64,000 nt of DNA from Vibrio sonorensis (GCF_001854765.1 NZ_LJJE01000036.1:248001-312000), one strand, 5' to 3'. Positions 1 through 10,618 are shown, counted from the first letter of the stretch. Program-made: numbers and translations. The notes: generated from the sequence alone by a model not told the origin.

Positions 1-494
1 AACACTTGAGCTTCTTCGTAATCTAGTTTCTCTGAAAGCAAATAGTAGAATCGACCTATGCGGTTTAGCTCGTGTTGGACGGAAAGGCATGAGTAGTTGT
101 TTAAGCTTGGTGGTGTCGTACCAGCATAGAACTGCACTATGAACCGTTTTTTCTTATTCTCAGTTATCGACGAACTGTTTTTAGCACAAAGCGCCTTATC
201 GATTCTGAAATGGGTGGTTAAAAGTGATGAGGTCACTCGAACTTGAGGAAATGTGGAGTCCTGACACTCATTTTCTATCACGTGATTGACGAACCAAATA
301 TAGTTGCAATCGTCGGATAACCGGTAGTGCTTGACTTGACTGGGTGCTTTTAGCACTTGTACCCCACATTCCGGCGTTGGTGTTTGGTTTAGTGTCTTTA
401 ACGCTAGGATTTCTTGAATAGGGATAGTCGAAGCCACAACCGTAGAGGTGTGGAATAAGGCGACAAAATAATTGAGGATAAGAACTCTTTTCAT
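1..494 (-). CDS. Secreted protein of unknown function, cut by window start
   Basis: An open frame on the minus strand runs from an ATG at 494 to the first base of the window without a stop, about 164 codons. The N-terminus has a positively charged start (MKRVL), a hydrophobic stretch and a likely signal-peptidase site near VVAST, so export is inferred. The mature part has several cysteines (ECGV, DDCN, NECQ, LCAK, YSCL), which would suit a disulfide-bonded periplasmic or secreted protein. I do not recognise the family. The C-terminus lies outside the window. Confidence 0.55.
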   Translation of the reverse strand, partial: MKRVLILNYFVALFHTSTVVASTIPIQEILALKTLNQTPTPECGVQVLKAPSQVKHYRLSDDCNYIWFVNHVIENECQDSTFPQVRVTSSLLTTHFRIDKALCAKNSSSITENKKKRFIVQFYAGTTPPSLNNYSCLSVQHELNRIGRFYYLLSEKLDYEEAQV

Positions 495-581
495 TGTTTC
501 AGAAATGCTGTGCACAAAGGGTGAGGATAACTAAAATGGCTCAGAAGTTTGGTCAGCAAATTAAATAAATTCAATTGAAGG

Positions 582-700
582 ATGCACAAAAACGTTGCCC
601 TTTTGGCTTGTTTGGCTGGATGTTGGTGTGTGACTGTCAAAAGAAAAATGCCGCTGTTGAAGCGGAAACCTCAAACTCAAGCTCTAAAAATGACTATTGA
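582..700 (+). CDS. Small lipoprotein, frameshifted
   Basis: A short frame starts at 582 with a hydrophobic leader and the lipobox LAGC, as in entericidin-like and other tiny lipoproteins. After the lipobox cysteine the sensible frame is lost; adding one T to the TT at about 623 restores a polar tail (CDCQKKNAAVEAE, then a Ser/Asn-rich end) that stops at 698-700, about 39 residues. The shift matches the single-base losses seen elsewhere in this window. The start is uncertain, because the purine-rich AAGG directly abuts the ATG. The stop overlaps the -35 box of the next transcription unit. Confidence 0.4.
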
Positions 701-725
701 CACATAAGCTCTGGATGCGTATTTT
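697..725 (+). promoter_or_regulatory. Predicted sigma-70 promoter for the ileS2 leader
   Basis: A consensus -35 box TTGACA (697-702) is followed after exactly 17 bases by TATTTT (720-725). Transcription would start near 732-733, on or next to an ATG at 733 in the leader peptide frame, so the leader transcript may be leaderless. This is read from the sequence only. Confidence 0.5.
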
Positions 726-780
726 GTTGGTTATGAATACAGCATCTATTATCGAGCGAATTATTATCATCATTTCCTAG
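715..780 (+). CDS. Isoleucine-rich leader peptide of the ileS2 attenuator
   Basis: A 21-codon frame (ATG 715, in-frame ATG 733, TAG 778-780) contains eight isoleucine codons. Five are consecutive near the end (ATT ATT ATC ATC ATT, 760-774), then TCC TAG. The predicted promoter places the transcript start at about 732, which favours the ATG at 733 (15 residues, seven Ile) as the real start; neither start has a clear Shine-Dalgarno. The position directly before a hairpin-terminator and an isoleucyl-tRNA synthetase gene is the layout of amino-acid operon leaders such as ilvL, pheM and thrL. Confidence 0.75.
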   Translation: MRILLVMNTASIIERIIIIIS

Positions 781-835
781 AAATGGTGGGTTCGGCTGTA
801 CAACAAATTCAAACCCGCCTAAGAGGCGGGTTTTT
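767..835 (+). promoter_or_regulatory. Transcription attenuator of ileS2
   Basis: Three mutually exclusive stems can be drawn. Stem 1:2 pairs 767-776 inside the Ile codons with 780-789 (10 bp, two G-U, loop CTA). Stem 2:3, the antiterminator, pairs GGTGGGTT (785-792) with AACCCGCC (812-819), 8 bp with one G-U. Stem 3:4 is the terminator. A ribosome stalled on the Ile run would cover strand 1, free 785-792 and prevent termination, so shortage of charged tRNA-Ile should turn the downstream gene on. Pairings were worked out by eye; the mechanism is inferred from known attenuators. Confidence 0.75.
811..835 (+). terminator. Intrinsic terminator of the ileS2 attenuator
   Basis: AAACCCGCC and GGCGGGTTT form a GC-rich stem with a five-base loop (TAAGA), followed by a T tract ending at 835. 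It lies between the leader peptide stop and the ileS2 ribosome site, so it can only act as a regulated terminator of the leader transcript. Confidence 0.8.
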
Positions 836-869
836 AATAACAGCCTCTTAGGAAACAAAAGAGGCAAAA

Positions 870-3800
870 ATGACAACTTCAGATAATTCACAAAGCAAAG
901 CCCATGCTTTTTCCTTTGTTGATGCCGAGCACCAGGTGCTCAAGTTTGGAAAGAGAAAAATATTTTCAGAAATCGTTGGAGCAGTCCTCAGACAAACCTG
1001 AGTACGTATTCTACGATGGTCCTCCGTTTGCAACTGGTCTTCCTCACCATGGCCACCTTGTCGCATCTACTATTAAAGACATTATTCCACGTTACCAAAC
1101 TATGCTTGGTCGACATGTTGAGCGTCGTTTTGGTTGGGACTGTCACGGTCTGCCTATCGAACACGAAATTGACAAATCATTGGGCATGTCTGCAAAAGAG
1201 GCGGTGGAGTCGTTAGGTATTTCGCGATACAACAACGAATGTCGCGGAATTGTCCAACGTTATACTCAAGAGTGGGAAAAAACGGTGAGTCGCCTAGGGC
1301 GCTGGGTCGACTTCGAGAATGACTACCGAACAATGGAACCGTGGTTTATGGAAACGGTTTGGTGGGTATTCAAACAGCTTTGGGACAAAGGACTTGTCTA
1401 TAAAGGCGAAAAAGTGGTTGCGTACTCCACGGAGTTAGAAACGGTTCTGTCTAACTTTGAAGCCTCGTCTAACTATAAAGATGTTCAAGATCCAGCGGTA
1501 ACCGTTTTGTTCAAATTGGAAGACGAAGACGCTTACATTGCTGCATGGACGACCACACCTTGGACCTTGCCGTCAAACCTCGCACTCTGTGTTGGCCCAG
1601 ATATCGATTACATTAAGGTCAAAGACGAAGAAAGAGGCAAAGCGATCTGGATTGCAGAAGCGTTAAAAGAGTCTTTGTATAAAGACGTTGAGCTGGAAAT
1701 CCTAGAGCGAGTAAAAGGACAAGAACTGGCGGAAAGACGCTACCAGCCACTGTTCCCATATTTCCAAAAGCTTGCTGACAATGGCGCGTTTAAAGTCATG
1801 TCTGATGACTATGTTTCAACGGAAAGTGGTACGGGTATCGTACATATGGCCCCGGCGTTTGGTGAAGACGACCAAAGGGTATGTAAAGAGCACGGTTTGA
1901 CGGAGAGTGTTTGCCCGTTAGATAGCCGCGGTCGTTTCACTGACGCTGTTACGGATTTTGCAAACCAATATGTAAAAGATGCTGATAAGGGTATTATCAA
2001 ACTGCTCAAAGAGCAGGGGTTGGTATTTAAGCAGGAAACTTTAGTCCACAGCTATCCGTTGTGCCCGCGTTCAGACACCCCGATCATCTACCGTGCAGTA
2101 CCGTCTTGGTATATTCAAGTTACGGCTATCCGCGATAAATTGGTAGAAAACAACCGCCAAATCAACTGGGTTCCTAACCATATTCAAGAAGGCCGGATGG
2201 GTAAATGGCTCGAAGGGGCCATTGATTGGGCTGTATCGCGCAATCGCTACTGGGGAACCCCGCTTCCTATTTGGATCAATGACAAGACGGGAAGCCAAGT
2301 TTGTCTGGGTTCAATCCAAGAGCTTAAAGAGTTAACTGGTGTTGAAGTCGAAGATTTGCACCGAGACTATGTTGACGAACTGACCTTCACCAAAGATGGC
2401 GAAGAAGGCGTTTATCGCCGTATTCCAGAGGTATTTGACTGTTGGTTCGAATCCGGTTCAATGCCATATGCTCAGGTTCATTACCCGTTTGAGAACAAAG
2501 AGAAGTTTGAGAAAAACTTCCCAGCGGCCTTTATTGCTGAAGGGGTCGACCAAACCCGTGGTTGGTTCTACACCTTGCAAGTATTGAGTGAATGCCTATT
2601 TGGCAAACCTGCGTTCAATAACGTTATTGTTAACGGAATTGTTATGGCGGAAGATGGTAAAAAGATGTCCAAGCGTCTTAAGAACTATACCGCACCAGAC
2701 ATTCTGATGGAGCAATACGGAGCAGACGCACTAAGACTTTACCTAATCAACTCTGGTTTGGTTAAAGCGGAAGAACAGCGCTTTGCCGATACAGGTGTGC
2801 AGGAGATGGTCCGTCAGGTGCTCTTGCCTTGGTACAATGGTTTTAAATTCTTTAAAACTTACGCAGATATTGATGGTTGGAAAGCCAATGAGTCGGCGGG
2901 TCAAGACAATATACTGGATCAGTGGATCGTCTCTCGTTTAGAGACTCTGAAAGAAAAGGTCAATGCAGAGATGCAGGCGTATCGCTTGTATAACGTTGTT
3001 CCGCCTCTATTTGATTTCCTAGAGCAGTTAACGAACTGGTACATTCGCCTAAACCGCTCTCGTTTCTGGCAAAAAGAGATGAATCAAGACAAGCAGGATG
3101 CGTACGCGACACTACACTACTGCTTAGAGACTTTCTCGCAACTTATGGCGCCATTTGCTCCGTTTTTGTCCGAGCATGTTTATCAAGGTCTAAAAGCCTA
3201 TCACCAAGGTGAAGTGTCTGAATCTGTACATCTTTGTGATTACCCAAGGCCAGAAGTTGAAAAGCGCAAACCCGCGCTTGAAGCGAGCGTAGAACGTTTC
3301 CAACACTTAGTGACCATGGGGCGTCAAAAGCGCAACGATCTAAAAATCAAGCTGAAAACGCCTCTTGGTAGAGCGACGGTTCTACACAAAGATGCACACG
3401 TTTTAGATGATGTTAAACAGCTAGCCAGCTACATAGAAGCCGAGCTTAATATCAAGCAGGTAGAGTTCAGTACTAACGAAAGTGACTATATCTACGTGTA
3501 TGCAAAAGCGAATTTCCCAGTACTTGGTAAGCGCTTGGGTAAACGCATGAAGCACTTTGCAGCCTTGATTCAAAACATGACTGAGCAGCAGTTAGATGTT
3601 TTCCAGGAGCGAGGTCAGATTGAACTTGATGGCGTTGTTTTTACGGAAGATGAAATAGTGCTCTACCGACAGGCAAAAGAAGGTGTAAACGCGGTATCAA
3701 ACCGCTTTATCTCAATGGAGTTTGACCCAGAACTGACCGAGGAGCTTATTGCAGAAGGTGCGGTGCGAGAAGTCGTCAATCGCATTCAGAAACAAAGAAA

Positions 3801-3999
3801 GTCTGAAGGTTTAGAAGTTACGGATAGAATTCACCTTGCCGTGGAAGTACAAGAACCGTTGTCTAACTGGATTCGAATCCACGAAGCTTATCTCAAAGAA
3901 GAAACACTAACAGAAACGATAGTCTTTGAAGCAGTGGAATCTGGCGAAAAGCACAATACTGAACATGGTGAGTTAATAATTAAAGTTAGCAAAGCCTAG
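870..3999 (+). CDS. ileS: Isoleucyl-tRNA synthetase, type 2 (eukaryotic-like), frameshifted near N-terminus
   Basis: Class I synthetase that charges tRNA-Ile in the cytoplasm. The HIGH-type signature is PHHGHL, after the stretch YDGPPFATG typical of eukaryotic-like IleRS, and the second signature is KKMSKR; editing-domain motifs such as TTTPWTLPSN are present. Type 2 enzymes (MupA, Pseudomonas IleRS2) are known for tolerating mupirocin. The start at 870 has a good ribosome site (GAGG 861-864) and encodes the expected AHAFSFVDAEHQVLKF, but the frame then jumps at about 945-950: TTTGGAAAG is found where TTTTGGGAAAG (FWER) is expected, two bases short. The longest uninterrupted frame starts at 904. 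If the shift is real the first 26 residues are lost; if it is a sequencing error the protein is about 1043 aa. Expression is predicted to depend on the upstream Ile attenuator. Confidence 0.9.
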
Positions 4000-4006
4000 T
4001 CTAATT

Positions 4007-4040
4007 AAAAAATGCGCTGCCTAAGGGGAGCGCATTTTTT
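4007..4040 (+). terminator. Terminator after ileS2
   Basis: AAAAAATGCGCT and AGCGCATTTTTT form a 12-bp stem around a 10-base loop, ending in six T. It starts 7 bases after the ileS stop. Confidence 0.85.
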
Positions 4041-4137
4041 ACTTAAGTTACATATTGATTGTGTATATTCTTGCGAATTTATAAATTAAATAAACTATAG
4101 AACTAGAAGGTTATTTATCTTTAATGTATTAATATTT

Positions 4138-4857
4138 TCAATATTGATCGCAAAGCATATAACCCTTACCCCTAGAGGTGACGATATATTGGGGCATTCT
4201 AGGGTCGTCGTGAATTTTTTTTCTCAATCTCCCTATTAGAACATCAATGGATCGACTACTCACGGAGTAGTATTCTTTTCCTAATGCTTTAGATAATTCT
4301 TGCCGGCTATTAAATTTGCCTTTATTACCAATTAGGTGCAATAGAATTAAATGCTCTCCGTCTGTGAGTATGCTTTTTTCCCGGCCAACGCTTAACATTC
4401 TAGTTTCAGGGTTTAGTTGAAAGTTACCGTATTTAATCATTGAATTTTCTTGATGTGTGTTTTGGCCTTGTACCCGCTGCATTAAGTTATTCATACGCAA
4501 TGCAAGCTCATCACTGTCAAGAATCTGGACTGAAACCACATCAAACCCACTAAAAAGTAAATCCATCCGCTCGCTTTTTTTTAGAAAAGCACTAAAAACT
4601 AATTTTATTGGTATGTCTAATTTCTTGATTTTATTAAGTATGGTGCGGGTTGTTGTTGCATTTTTATGACAGTCAATAATAATCCCTTGGCAATGTGACT
4701 TATAGAACTCCAATCCGTGATTTAGATCTTCATCGGAACTTAATTTAAGAGTAATGGTTTTAATATTTATCCCTAAGTTAATAAAAGAAGCTGAGCTTAA
4801 TCCAGATAGCTCTCGATCGGTTATATATAGTACTTTGTTCCCTATTTTATTATCCAT
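4138..4857 (-). CDS. Response-regulator-like protein with winged-helix DNA-binding domain
   Basis: The start MDNKIG at 4857 is preferred because GGGGGTAAA lies just before it; a longer frame to 4956 has no such site. Residues 1-125 look like a degenerate receiver domain: an Asp follows a hydrophobic strand (GIIID), but the usual acidic pair and lysine are not clear. Residues 140-239 form an OmpR/PhoB-type winged helix (ILTDGEHLILLHLI, then SRSIDVLIGRLRKKI, and a C-terminal IVTSRGKGYML hairpin). No sensor kinase is adjacent. It is divergent from the large lipoprotein gene at 5081, which it may control (inference). Confidence 0.75.
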   Translation of the reverse strand: MDNKIGNKVLYITDRELSGLSSASFINLGINIKTITLKLSSDEDLNHGLEFYKSHCQGIIIDCHKNATTTRTILNKIKKLDIPIKLVFSAFLKKSERMDLLFSGFDVVSVQILDSDELALRMNNLMQRVQGQNTHQENSMIKYGNFQLNPETRMLSVGREKSILTDGEHLILLHLIGNKGKFNSRQELSKALGKEYYSVSSRSIDVLIGRLRKKIHDDPRMPQYIVTSRGKGYMLCDQY

Positions 4858-5080
4858 TTTACCCCCGAAAGTGACGTTGAAACAAAATTTTGTCATTAAA
4901 ATAAATTGATTCAATACATTGGAGTAACATATTGTAAATATAAATGTGATGATCACGTATTTATAATATTTGGGTAACGATTAGTAAATGAATTGAATTT
5001 TTAAACAATATTTAAATTAACTTTTACGCTGTATGCCATTTATGGGCTTACTTGATCTTTTGTCAATAAGAGAGCGTAAA

Positions 5081-8000
5081 ATGAACGGAACAAGAAATTA
5101 TTTATATCATGTATATGTAATATTATTTTCTTTTCTGGTCGCTGCATGTAATGGCGGTGACGGCGGAGAAGGAAGTAGCCCGAATAATCCAACTACTTCG
5201 GCTAAAACGGGTAGTTTGCAAATTGTGTTACAGGATGAGACTAATACATCACAGTTTGAGTCCGCGAGTATTGCGGTTAAAAGCGCAGTAAAAAGTGGAA
5301 AATCTGAAATCAGCGCGATGTCTACCCCGTACTCTGCACAAAGTACGGCCATGTCTCCGCAAAACAACACTTCGAATGAACCCTCGCTTGACCTCAATGC
5401 TGATAGATTCAGAGTGATAGGTGAAGGACCTGCGAACAACACTTTTGATGAAACTTTTACCGGCAGAGGTTCAAGAACATTAACGGGTGTGGCTGTTGGT
5501 GCTTGGAAAGTGACCGTAATTGCCATTGACGCCAATGGCGTTGAATTTGCACGTGGAGTACAAAACTTAACAGTTCGCCCAACGGAAACAACGCAATCTG
5601 TTGTAGAAGTCAAAATGGATCAGGGCAATGGTGGTCTAAGCTTCCAAGCAAACTGGCCTAAAGATATTGCTTTGACCCATAATCCCAAACTCGAGCTGCG
5701 TGATAGTAAAGGTAATTTGGTCGCAGGGATCCTTATCAACACCGTAGACTCTCCAACTGATCCAACAATGAAGCAGTCAAGCGTCGAAGTGGGGAATACG
5801 ATCCCGAGTGGTTACTATACGTTAGTGTTTACTGTGCACGATTCAAACAACAAGGGTGAGAACGTTCACCTAGCCACAGGTTTTGCGGAAACCATTCGAA
5901 TCATAAAAGACCAAAGTACAAGAATCGAGCAAACGTTGAAAGGGGTAAGAGGTCTTGGTGCGATAGACTTGGGCGTTGTACTCAACCTTAACAATAAATT
6001 GCCTATTTCTATTACCAATGCTTCTTCATTACCAACGAGCTTCGCATACGATCAGCCCATTTCATTTACCTTGCAGGCAGATGTTCCAGATACAGATTCG
6101 GCATTTAATGCAATTACCAAATTCTGGTATGTTAATGGTCACTTTGTAGAGATAGCTCCTACTTTGACAATCAACTCTGCAATTTCATTGCTGCCAACGT
6201 CTTATCACGGTCGCTATGTTTCTGGACATTACCGTGTTGATGTTGTCGGTTACACGACAACCGGAGAGCGAAGTGGTTCAGCTAGTTTTGAGTTTGAAGT
6301 GACCGGTCAGCAGACTAAATGGTTAACCCAAGGGACATTAGAGGGCAATTTGTATAGCGGTGATAGCAATGGTCCCGTTAACCTAAATAATATTAAAACC
6401 TTGGCACTAAAAGATTCTTTTGGTGTTGAAGTTCAAAATGCCATCCAATACGACCAAGCAACCAAACGCATTTACGGTGCAGCAATTGAGGAAGGAGAGT
6501 ATGTATTAACGATTGAAGGAAAACCATCAATGGGCTACCAATACATTCCTTATTCAATGCCAGTGACGATAGAAGCCGGTAGAAATGCGAACTTAGGTAC
6601 GATACGCCTATATGAAGCCTATGAACTTCCAATCGACGCTTCAACAGGTGGACAGCTTAACGTAGGGGACGAAAAAACCAGTGATATCGCCAAGATAAAG
6701 TTTCCTGCCAATGCGTTCGTTAATTCAAAGACCAAAGCGGTCTATTCAGGAGAAGTAAGCGTATATCCAAAAGCGTTTAATCCTAGTAGCGAATCTTATA
6801 CAAATGCATTCCCTGGTGGCTTTACCGGTATCGTTCGCGAAAATGGTACTGACACAGAGTTTGACATTATCTCTTACGGTATTGTTGCTGCCAGCCTTGT
6901 AGATAATAAAGGTGACAAACTGGAACTCGCTCCGGGTAAAAAAGCGACCATCTCTATTAAAGTCGCCAACCCTGCTACCGCTCCCGCCACCATGCCATTA
7001 TGGCACTTAGATGAGGAAACAGGGCGTTGGATGCAAGAAGGAGAAGCGACACTGGTTGGTGATTACTACGTGGGAGAAGTCGCTCACTTCAGTTGGTGGA
7101 ACTTTGACTATCCATGTGGTAGTTCAGACAATGTATGGGGAAGTACATGTCCTTGGATCCGTGTTAACTTTACTGTCGTCGATCCGGAAGGCAACCCTTC
7201 ACCCTTTGCAAAGATTAAATTACTAGGTGAAGGTAATTTTGCTTACTCGAAAACGGTTACCACAGACCACACGGGCCGAATTAAGACTAAACTACCTTTC
7301 TCTCCAAGTGCAGTGGCTTCGCAAAAAGCTCAAATTTCTTACGAGGTACAAGCCGAAGAAAGTGTTTATTCGGCCGATGGAAGAAAGCCAGGGGTAAGTG
7401 ATAAAGCGTCTATGACATTTGCTTTAACGCATACTGAAGGCGTTGCGGGCTACGGGACGTATTACCATAGAAAACTTGTACTCGGTGAACCTAACCAGCC
7501 AAGGCTTGTTGTAAAGGCGAAAGATAACGACACGCGTCGTATTGTAAATCGCACAAAAGCACCGGTTAAGTTTAAAAAGCCATCCGGTAGTCAAACCTCT
7601 TCGAGAGTAGTGTTCACTGTTTCGAACGAAGGCTCAGCACAACTCGATTTTTCTGGTGATGACTTGGGTAATCTTGTTATCGCGACAAATGATGATCCTG
7701 AGAATCCGACACCAGCAGGCAATCAGTGGAACGCGGCGCCAGGCTTAACTAGCTTGGAATCAAAAGGAACTAAGCAGTCCCTTAACGTGACATACACCGG
7801 TTCTGCGTACGGAACAGAAAAAGCGTACTTACACATCCCAAACAACACCAATAAGGGAACACTAGTCATTCCACTTGTGACTTTAAAAGCGGGCGATGAT
7901 TTCCAACTGGTAACCAACAGTGCTGGAACGTCTCAATTGTTTGATGGAATGATTTGGTGGGAGCAGAATCCATATGCAAGTAATCCCTATGTTGCAGATC

Positions 8001-8469
8001 CTTACGCGGTTGATCCATATGTGTGGAAAGTACACTCTGGCAGTTGGCAGGAGAGACGCCATTATTTAAGAGGGAATAAACGCGGTTACTTTGCCATCGA
8101 TTTATCACATCTTCCAGACGATATGCTGGTCACAAACACTAAACTCACATGGGATAGCTATGGCATCTCTGCGTATGGCGGTGCTGTTAAGCTGTATAAG
8201 GGCAAACAACAAGAAACCATCACTGTTGATAATGCAGCAGACGGTTATAGCTCAGCGTGTATCGAGGGTGATAGCCATTGTGTAATTGCTGTTGTTCCAG
8301 CTACATCTGGTAGTAGAGGCGAAGCAACTTTACAGCTTTAGGTCTAAGGGCAATCGAAGCTGCTATCGTTAGCAACGGTGTTCTTAAAGTTATGGCGGAA
8401 GCGGAAGCGGGTGTCTCTGGCAGTTTGAACATCAACAATATTAATTTAGTGATTGAATACGAACAGTAA
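5081..8469 (+). CDS. Large lipoprotein with adhesin-like domains, frameshifted at the 3' end
   Basis: The start at 5081 gives a lipoprotein signal (hydrophobic run ending LVAAC, then NGGDGGEG). The mature protein, about 1100 residues, is rich in Ser/Thr/Asn and beta-structure patterns. An early repeat-like region is followed by a segment near residues 840-880 resembling choice-of-anchor/HYDIN-type domains (VSNEGSAQLDF), then a run of five-residue (N/D)PYxx repeats around 7970-8025. The uninterrupted frame stops at 8341, but the sense continues in another frame to TAA 8467-8469 (GLRAIEAAIVSNG, ending VIEYEQ). One missing base near 8333, probably a G after TTACAG, explains this; the restored length is 1129 aa. 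Function is unknown; a surface or outer-membrane location is inferred. Confidence 0.7.
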
Positions 8470-8484
8470 TCAGCTACTAACTAT

Positions 8485-8510
8485 AAGGGGAGCATTGCTC
8501 CCCTTTTTTT
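8485..8510 (+). terminator. Terminator after the large lipoprotein
   Basis: AAGGGGAGC, loop ATT, GCTCCCCTT, then seven T: a textbook intrinsic terminator 15 bases after the restored stop. Confidence 0.9.
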
Positions 8511-8520
8511 GAGTTTATCT

Positions 8521-10214
8521 ATGAATACATTGTCGTCAAAAATATCTACAACTAGGCTGGCGTTATGGATTTTTCCAATAAGCTTGGCGGTTATTACTAA
8601 CTTACATTGGGACAACTACTTTTACAGCCATGATGTGCCCAAATGGCTATTTATCGACATACTGTTGTCATTATTTGTAATTTTGCACAGAGATAAAGTT
8701 AGCATTCGGCGTTCTCACTGCTCATTGCTATTTTTTTCGCTCCTATACTGGTCTCTCGTAACCCTTTTCTGGTCCTCTCATTTTTATACGGGACTTAGCT
8801 TCATCATTCGCCTCGCGCTATACGGTGTCGCTTTTAACCTTCTTGTCTGGAACTACTCGGTAGACGAAAGAATTAACCTTTTGTTAAGCAGTTCACTTTT
8901 AGCTTCTGGCGTGTTTTTGATCATATTAGCCATTGAAAGAAAAATCGGAGTACCCTTTAGCAACGGGGCATTTACACCAATAGGCTTCACTAATAACGCT
9001 GGTCACGTATTTAATATATGGATACCCAGCTTGTGCTTTTGCTTATGGAAGTTTAGAAATAAGGCGTGGGCAGTATTGGCTTGTTTAGCCTTATTACTGG
9101 GGATTGTGTACGTACTTTATATCTCTCAGATTAGAGCGACGACAATCGGGCTTGGCTTATCGATTTGCCTGTTTGCTATGCTTGTTTTAATCAGTAAGAG
9201 GCAAAGAAGTTCAGTGGTTCAAAGCTTCTATTTTGGACATTTTTTTCTGTAGTTGTGGTCTATATTTCTTCTTTGCTCTTTAGTGGGTCTTTTGTATTTA
9301 AAGTGGCATCAGAGTTCTACGATCAAGTGGGAAGCGTGTTAGCAGACCCAGTGGGGCAGTTCAAACCCCGTTTAGGAATGCTTTTAAACAGCTGGGACAT
9401 GCTTTTAGATAACCCTTTTGGCGTCGGGGCAAACAACTTTGAGTATATCCATCCAGAGTACGCAAAAGCGGGTACTGAATACGCCTCTGAATATGTTAAT
9501 GAGAGACAAATATTAACAACCCCACACAACTTTTTAGCAAAAATTTTTACCGAACTTGGCTGGATAGGTGGCCTACTTTTGACCTCCTTTTACGCACTAT
9601 TAATGTATAGAGCCATTGTACTTGCCCTTCACTACCCAAAACACGGTTGGATATTTGTGGCAACATCAGCGTTATTATTTCATTCGTTGCTAAGCCAAGT
9701 TTTCCTTTCACCAATGAGTTATATCTTTTCATTACTTCTTTTTGCTTGTCTTTTTACTCGCAATGAACAAGAGAAGAATGAGTCCAGAACAAGAAAATGG
9801 GGCTATGTAGCTTTGGTCGTTTCTCTGATCGCTCCCGCTTACAGTGTGGTAAAAACAGAGTCTCATCGGCTTCACTTTCAGGGCGTTATGACAAGGGACA
9901 TCCACAAGTTAGAGAAAGCGGTCGAAGTCTATCCGGGGAACCACACCGCTTGGCTTAGTTTATCGAAAGCTTATCATTTAGGCGCGCATGATAATGAGGC
10001 TGCTATTGAGTCAATGACTCACTTTCTCACTCTAAACCCTAATCATATACACGGTCGCTACTATATCAGTGACCTAATGATCAAGCAGGGTAGATGCGAA
10101 GAAGCGATAGTGATACTAGACAGCTTGCTAAGGCACTATCCAACATTTGAACGAGCGGAAGGTCTAATGTATCGCGGCTACGATTGCAGAAGACAAAAAC
10201 TAAACGTTCAATAA
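8521..10214 (+). CDS. O-antigen-ligase/polymerase-like membrane protein with C-terminal TPRs, frameshifted
   Basis: Two adjacent frames (8521-9252 and from about 9235 to 10214) make one protein of about 564 aa. The join lies in TATTTTGGACA, where one extra T gives TAT TTT TGG ACA and restores FWTFFSVVVVYI. The N-terminal two thirds consists of many hydrophobic helices, with a Wzy_C-like periplasmic region (LLDNPFGVGANNF, TPHNFLAKIFTELGWIGG) as in WaaL, PglL and Wzy. The C-terminal 100 residues are TPR-like (AWLSLSKAYHLGAHDNEAAIE). WaaL/PglL proteins transfer glycans in the inner membrane; PglL-type oligosaccharyltransferases act on pilins and other exported proteins. The substrate here cannot be told. 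Confidence 0.72.
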
Positions 10215-10224
10215 GGATACGGAC

Positions 10225-10253
10225 AAAAAAACGCTGCCCTAGGGCAGCGTTTG
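10225..10253. terminator. Bidirectional terminator
   Basis: A perfect 20-base palindrome ACGCTGCCCTAGGGCAGCGT (10231-10250) has A7 before it and TTTGTG after it. It lies between convergent genes and can serve both. Confidence 0.75.
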
Positions 10254-10279
10254 TGTAGAGGAATCTCTATATCTTATCT

Positions 10280-10618
10280 CTATTGCACAAGTTGAAAACT
10301 GAAAAGAGCGTAAGCAATCCAAATAGACCACGCTGCGAAGGAAACAGCCCAACATTTACCTAAAGTGCCGCGAATTGTTGTTTTGAAGTGCGGCGATGCG
10401 CGGAAAACACAAATTGAGGCGTAGACAGCAAACACAGGTAAGGCAACCATTTTAAGAGTGGTAAGCGCGGGTTCAGCGATAAATGGGCGCAGTGACTCTA
10501 GCGCAAGTAGCAGTGAATAGGTGCCCATAATTTGTAGCAGAAAAACCGCTTTCCATAGCTTGATATCCCCTCGAAACCATTTCATTAGTAGGTTTTCATT
10601 TGTAATTGCAGGGTTCAT
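10280..10618 (-). CDS. Small inner-membrane protein of unknown function
   Basis: 112 aa starting MNPAITNEN; the start at 10618 has GGAGG six bases upstream, so the longer frame to 10657 is not used. After a short polar N-terminus with an amphipathic KWFRGDIKLWKAVF segment there are three to four hydrophobic helices (FLLQIMGTYSLLLAL, TLKMVALPVFAVYASICVF, WAVSFAAWSIWIAYALFSF). This arrangement recurs in small membrane proteins of marine gammaproteobacteria, but I cannot name a function. It is a single-gene unit. Confidence 0.65.
   Translation of the reverse strand: MNPAITNENLLMKWFRGDIKLWKAVFLLQIMGTYSLLLALESLRPFIAEPALTTLKMVALPVFAVYASICVFRASPHFKTTIRGTLGKCWAVSFAAWSIWIAYALFSFQLVQ

Noticed and set aside
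8509..10214. Two separate genes (8509-9252 and 9255-10214)
   Set aside because: A single T added to TATTTTGGACA joins them into one membrane protein, so I annotate one gene.
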